Below are positions 14,515 to 17,975 of a DNA stretch of 17,975 nt, one piece after another. A model generated the notes under the pieces. The model ran no database searches. It was not told the DNA's origin and saw only the letters and a list, made by a program, of their open reading frames with translations. Numbering within the stretch: position 1 is the first letter of the stretch; the number at the start of each line of letters is the position of its first letter. The position numbers and the translations under genes were made by a program. Source of the DNA: Pseudomonadota bacterium (GTDB lineage: Bacteria > Myxococcota_A > Polyangia > Polyangiales > Polyangiaceae); NCBI GenBank assembly GCA_023418705.1, contig JAEZYZ010000127.1, forward strand, positions 1 to 17,975, read 5' to 3'.

Positions 14515-15444
14515 TCAGCGGCAATCGCGGAAAGCCGCCGCCCAAAGCGCGGCCCCGAGCTTCTCATGGGCCGGCGGTCCGAAGTGCAGGCCGTCGCCGA
14601 AGGGGCGGGTGTACTCGGGGCAGAGCCGGTCCGGGTCCTCGCACGCGAGCAAGCGGTGCGCGTCGACGACCGCGTCGATCCCACCCCGATCGCGTTCGGA
14701 CAGGATCCAGGTGTTGAGCGCGCGCGTGTTGCGCCCGCGCTCGGGCGTGAACCAGCGCGAAAAGCCGCCCCAGGGGGCGACGGTCACGGCCACCACCCGC
14801 ATGCCGTGCTCCCGCGCTCGTTGGTAGATGAAGCTCAGGTCGCGACGGATCTTCTCGACGGTGCGATGGGCCGTCTGGTCGCTGTACAGATCGTTGACGC
14901 CCCCGAACACGATGAGGTGGGTGTACTGCTCCGTCGCAGCGCGCGGCAACACGTCGCTGACGAAGCGCCGCTTCATCTGGTTGACCATGTCGCCGCCTTT
15001 GCCGAAGTTGCTGAAGCGGCTCTCGGGGCAGCGCTTGGCGAGGGTCTTCAAATAGCCGCCGCCGTGCGAGCGCGCGTCGGTCAGCGAATCGCCCAGCGCG
15101 GCGATGTGGCAGGCGCGGCTCGGGGCCGAGTCGTCGACCAGGGCATTGGCGTCCCCGCTCGCGGAGGGATCGCGGCTGGTCGAACCGACGGGCGTGGGCG
15201 AGTCGTTCGGCGCGATCGATGCGGGCGCGCTGCTCGCGAGCGCCGAGGCGCTGCTTTTGGCGGGCGCCCCGGTGGGCTTGGACGGGAGCGTGGGCGCAGC
15301 GTCGTCCGTGGTGGCGGGCGGTACGGGGCGAGACTCCGCGCGGCAAGCCAGCGCGCCGGCCATCGAAGCCCCGATGAGCAGCGAGCTTGCCGTGCGGATG
15401 CCCCACGGGGTGTCGCGATGCGACCGAGCGGCCCGGGTGCGCAT
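14515..15444 (-). CDS. SGNH/GDSL-family hydrolase lipoprotein
   Basis: The product has 309 residues from the ATG at 15442-15444. An N-terminal basic stretch and a hydrophobic helix end in ALAC (Cys34), a lipoprotein signal, followed by a long Ala/Pro/Ser linker (about 38-108). The catalytic domain shows all SGNH blocks: ALGDSLTD (Ser120 nucleophile), FGKGGDM (Gly150 area), FGGVNDL (Asn184) and DGLHFGPPAH (Asp284, His287). It is therefore an active-looking esterase or acylhydrolase at the cell surface or in the periplasm. The substrate (lipid, polysaccharide ester or other) cannot be told. The frame stays open further upstream, but only this start leaves a signal peptide at the N-terminus. Confidence 0.93.
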   Translation of the reverse strand: MRTRAARSHRDTPWGIRTASSLLIGASMAGALACRAESRPVPPATTDDAAPTLPSKPTGAPAKSSASALASSAPASIAPNDSPTPVGSTSRDPSASGDANALVDDSAPSRACHIAALGDSLTDARSHGGGYLKTLAKRCPESRFSNFGKGGDMVNQMKRRFVSDVLPRAATEQYTHLIVFGGVNDLYSDQTAHRTVEKIRRDLSFIYQRAREHGMRVVAVTVAPWGGFSRWFTPERGRNTRALNTWILSERDRGGIDAVVDAHRLLACEDPDRLCPEYTRPFGDGLHFGPPAHEKLGAALWAAAFRDCR

Positions 15445-15521
15445 GGTGCCTGTTCTGTCATACCGCGCTCGCGCCGTCGAACGGCCCGCCTCGGCGCCGT
15501 CCTCCTTCCGCGGTCGGCGGG

Positions 15522-15968
15522 TCACTCGGCGGCCAGCAACGCCAGGCCGGCTTCCTTGTCGAAGCGCTTGCGGAGGTGCGCCGGCGCCTCGGTGACGATG
15601 ACCTCGAGCGTCGGCCACACGATCGCTTCGAGCAGGTGCCCTCCGCGCGTGCTTCCGTCGCGCAGCCCCAGCACCGCGTGCAGGTGGACCGCGGGTTGGC
15701 CGTGCTCGTCGTCGGCGATGTCCCCGACGAGCGCCAGCACCTCCGCTTGCTCCGCCACGGGGATGGGCAAGTACTCTTTGCGCTGCCGATCGTAGTAGCC
15801 GAGCTTGGCGCGCTCGAAGGCGCCCACGGCCGTGATGCGACAGGTTCCGACGCCCCGCTCACGGGCGAAGCGCTTCAGCTCCGTCATGACCTCTTCGCCC
15901 TTGGCGAGCACCACCGCCAGCATTCGCTGGGCACCGGCGGCGGCGTTCGTGAGCTCGTGCACCTTCAT
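15522..15968 (-). CDS. PPC-domain (DUF296) protein
   Basis: The 148-residue protein is almost entirely one PPC/DUF296 domain. Recognisable pieces are MLAVVLAKGEEVMTELKRFA, ITAVGAFERAKLGYYDRQ, EVLALVGDIA, HLHAVLGLRDGSTRGGHLLE and VWPTLEVIVTEAP. The His residues of HLHAVLG and GGHL are where bacterial and archaeal members bind metal. Plant relatives are AT-hook DNA-binding proteins. Stand-alone bacterial forms like this one are usually annotated as DNA-binding, with little direct evidence. The ATG at 15966-15968 fits the domain start; the longer upstream frame is low-complexity. It is divergent from the CDP-alcohol phosphatidyltransferase gene at 16060 and 77 bases upstream of the SGNH gene. 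Confidence 0.9.
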   Translation of the reverse strand: MKVHELTNAAAGAQRMLAVVLAKGEEVMTELKRFARERGVGTCRITAVGAFERAKLGYYDRQRKEYLPIPVAEQAEVLALVGDIADDEHGQPAVHLHAVLGLRDGSTRGGHLLEAIVWPTLEVIVTEAPAHLRKRFDKEAGLALLAAE

Positions 15969-16059
15969 GCCACGACCGTGCGGATTCGCCGTCCCGCCCG
16001 CAAGGCCCCCGCGTTTGCTGGTCCGAGCCGCCGGCGCTCGGGTGTAACCTCCGGCCCAC

Positions 16060-16764
16060 ATGACGTCGGTCGGTGAAATCTACGAAAAGACCCGCAAGCG
16101 GCCCGATTTGTTCTGGAACACCTATGTCTGCCGCCCTCCGGCCGCCGTCGTGGTTCATTGGCTGCGGGACACGAAGGTGACCCCCAACCAGGTCACGCTC
16201 GCGGCGTTCGTGCTGGCGGCGCTGGCGGCGGCGCTGTTGGTCGTCCTCCCTGGGTACTGGGGGGCGCTGATCGCCGTCGTCCTGTTCGAGCTGTCGTACG
16301 TGCTCGACTGCGTCGACGGGATGCTGGCGCGCTGGCGAGGCATCCAGTCGACGCCGGGACACCTGCTCGACTTTTTGATGGACGAGATCAAGGCCTTCCT
16401 GGTCCTCGCGGCGGTGGCCGTGCGGCTTTATCGCGAACACGCGGCAGACTGGCCGCTGCTCGTCGGTGTGGGCGGGCTCGTGGCGCTGGCGACGGGCATC
16501 GCGATCACGACCTTTCAGCGGCGTCCCGAGATCGCCGGCCCACCAGCAGCGAACCCGACGCCCCCGCCCGCGCGCTCGCTGGTGGGAAGACTGGCCGCTG
16601 TCCCGCTGGGTCTGGCGAAATGGCTCGTCCACTATCCTTCCTACATCCTCTATGCGGCCCTGCTCGGTCGGCTCGAGCTCTACTTCTTCCCGTACGTGGC
16701 GGTGCACGCGCTGTATGCGCTCAAGTCGCTGGTCTGGATCGCGCTCCGGTTCGGGCGCGCTTAG
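16060..16764 (+). CDS. Second CDP-alcohol phosphatidyltransferase family protein
   Basis: The 234-residue membrane protein has the complete catalytic signature, D83-x2-D86-G87-x2-A90-R91-x8-G100-x3-D104-x3-D108, after VTPNQVTLAAFVLAA, the usual first transmembrane helix. Six or so hydrophobic segments follow. The C-terminal half lacks the SYxxAR and RAER elements of the enzyme at 6492-7274, so the two are not interchangeable copies. The acceptor alcohol cannot be predicted from what is visible. The start ATG at 16060 is 91 bases from the divergent PPC gene and has no strong ribosome-binding site. Confidence 0.9.
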   Translation: MTSVGEIYEKTRKRPDLFWNTYVCRPPAAVVVHWLRDTKVTPNQVTLAAFVLAALAAALLVVLPGYWGALIAVVLFELSYVLDCVDGMLARWRGIQSTPGHLLDFLMDEIKAFLVLAAVAVRLYREHAADWPLLVGVGGLVALATGIAITTFQRRPEIAGPPAANPTPPPARSLVGRLAAVPLGLAKWLVHYPSYILYAALLGRLELYFFPYVAVHALYALKSLVWIALRFGRA

Positions 16765-16775
16765 CGGCCGAAGGG

Positions 16776-16787
16776 GCCAAGCTTGGC
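16776..16787. terminator. Palindrome in the gap between convergent genes, possible shared terminator
   Basis: GCCAAGCTTGGC is a perfect 12-base palindrome in the 25-base gap between the CDP-alcohol phosphatidyltransferase and spermidine-synthase-like genes. With CGGCCGAAGGGGCC beside it, this could form stems for both transcripts. There is no T-run, so the call is weak. Confidence 0.3.
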
Positions 16788-16789
16788 GA

Positions 16790-17975
16790 TCACTCTTCGG
16801 CGAGCTCGACGCCGGCAGAGCGGCTGGTCTCTCGCTCGAACAGCTCGACCAGCCGCTGATCGTGCAGCGTGCTCGGTGGCGCGGCCGGGGCGACGGTGTC
16901 GCGAGGCAGCTCGAACAGCGCCGCGTGCACCGATGGGGTCAGGAACGCCAGGCCGGACGGCAGCGGTCCCGGCGGCGGTGGGGGCTCGAGCGCCGCGAGC
17001 ACGAACCCCCAGTCGCCGTAGCTCGGCACCGGCGCATGATAGGCCAGCGTGTAAAACCCAGCCGCATCCAGCATGCTCCGAATGCTGCGGAAACAACCGG
17101 GCGAGCTGAAGGCCGAGGTCGCCTGCACCACCGCCACTCCCCCCGGGGCGAGCCGCGCTCGCAGCGCTCGGTAGAAGAAGCTCGTGTAGTTCTTCCCCTC
17201 CACGTGGTCGGAGGGGTCGGGCAAATCGACGACGATCACGTCGAAGCGCTCGGCGCTCCGGGCGAGCCAGGCGATGGGCTCCGCCTCGACCAAGCGTACC
17301 CGCGGCGACGCCAGCAGGCGCCCCGCCGCGCTCCCAGGCCAGACCGCGTTCGCCGACAGCGCCACCACGTCCGCGTCCACGACCAGCAGGGTCAGCTGTC
17401 CAAGATCGGGGTAGCGCAAGAGCTCCGCTTCGAGCAGACCGTGGCCACCGCCGATGGCGAGCACCCGCGCGTGCCGCTCCGCGCGCGACATCGCGGGATG
17501 CACGAGCGCCTCGTAGTAGCGGTGGGCGTCGTTCGACGACAGCTTCAGCCGGCCGTCGACGAAGAGCTCCAGGCTCTGCTGACCGGAGGTGACGACATAG
17601 CGACCCCGGTCGGTCGTGTGCGCCCAGACGACATCGTTCGGGAAGCTCGACAGCTCCTCCGAGGGCACCCACGCTTCGAAGCGCCAGAGCCCGAGCGCCG
17701 CCAAACACACCCCGAGCAGGCCCAGCGCCTGCGCTCGGCGGCCCCCTGGCGCAGGGATCTCGAAGTAGTGGCCGATCCGAGGGGCCCAGGCCGCCAGCAG
17801 GCACGCGACCGCGGCCAGCGCCGCCGCGCTGCGCAGCAGACCCACGACGGACGCGACGAAGGCGGCGAGGCTGGCAGCGGCGATGGTCCCTGCCAGGCGA
17901 AACGGGTTGAGCAGCCGCGGCCAGAGCGCGATGCGCCGGCGGATGGTGGCGGTGGCCCGGGCCGCGGCCACCGCC
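16790..17975 (-). CDS. Membrane-attached spermidine-synthase-like protein, C-terminal part (5' end beyond the window)
   Basis: The visible 393 residues begin with hydrophobic helices, after which comes a spermidine-synthase-type SAM-binding fold. Landmarks are YYEALVHPAM, LAIGGGHGLLEAELLRYP (nucleotide loop), LLVVDADVVALS, VIVVDLPDPSDHVEGKNYTSFFYRA and LAPGGVAVVQATSAFSSPG. These match the pattern of membrane-integrated relatives of polyamine aminopropyltransferases. Such proteins usually have several more transmembrane helices at the N-terminus. The only in-window start is a GTG at the very edge that reads as ordinary coding, so the gene is taken to continue to the right. Whether it makes spermidine or another aminopropyl/methyl product is unknown. 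Confidence 0.85.
   Translation of the reverse strand, partial: AVAAARATATIRRRIALWPRLLNPFRLAGTIAAASLAAFVASVVGLLRSAAALAAVACLLAAWAPRIGHYFEIPAPGGRRAQALGLLGVCLAALGLWRFEAWVPSEELSSFPNDVVWAHTTDRGRYVVTSGQQSLELFVDGRLKLSSNDAHRYYEALVHPAMSRAERHARVLAIGGGHGLLEAELLRYPDLGQLTLLVVDADVVALSANAVWPGSAAGRLLASPRVRLVEAEPIAWLARSAERFDVIVVDLPDPSDHVEGKNYTSFFYRALRARLAPGGVAVVQATSAFSSPGCFRSIRSMLDAAGFYTLAYHAPVPSYGDWGFVLAALEPPPPPGPLPSGLAFLTPSVHAALFELPRDTVAPAAPPSTLHDQRLVELFERETSRSAGVELAEE

Noticed and set aside
15445..15618. Upstream extension of the SGNH hydrolase
   Set aside because: The extra 58 residues are basic low-complexity sequence and would bury the lipoprotein signal inside the protein.

Overview
The window is high-GC DNA of the kind found in Myxococcota. 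Four things suggest a myxobacterium, probably in the Polyangia: uniformly GC-rich coding with long false frames opposite most genes, a decayed member of the HNH-endonuclease family that is multicopy in these genomes, lipoproteins with FGE-like and SGNH domains, and repeat-rich intergenic DNA. The taxonomic assignment is inference; there is no rRNA or tRNA here.

Layout. 1-1404: the start of an HNH-family gene runs off the left edge (minus strand). Behind it lies a second, wrecked copy (451-1364) with several frameshifts and a missing middle. Both copies share the same block 25 bases upstream of their start codons. 1457-3063: purE-purK operon (minus), the two-step conversion of AIR to CAIR in purine synthesis. 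3136-6356, plus strand: an M28-peptidase-fold lipoprotein that has lost metal ligands, a charged BON-domain protein, and a lipoprotein with an FGE-sulfatase-like domain.

6492-11720 is the most interesting part. A phosphatidylinositol-phosphate-synthase-like CDP-alcohol phosphatidyltransferase converges on, and overlaps by 32 bases, a PgpA-like phosphatase. After a 570-base repeat-bearing gap come an Aur1/Ipt1-like PAP2 membrane enzyme and, translationally coupled to it, an MMPL/RND lipid transporter. Together these could make a CDP-alcohol-derived phospholipid (possibly an inositol phospholipid), dephosphorylate it, transfer the head group to a second lipid such as a ceramide, and export the product. 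A second CDP-alcohol phosphatidyltransferase lies at 16060-16764.

11915-13667: a TetR regulator with a recognisable promoter and a palindromic candidate operator, then a DUF1206 membrane protein. 13721-15968, minus strand: a membrane-anchored protein of unknown function, an SGNH/GDSL hydrolase lipoprotein and a PPC/DUF296 protein. 16790-17975, minus strand: the C-terminal part of a membrane-attached spermidine-synthase-like protein that continues beyond the right edge.
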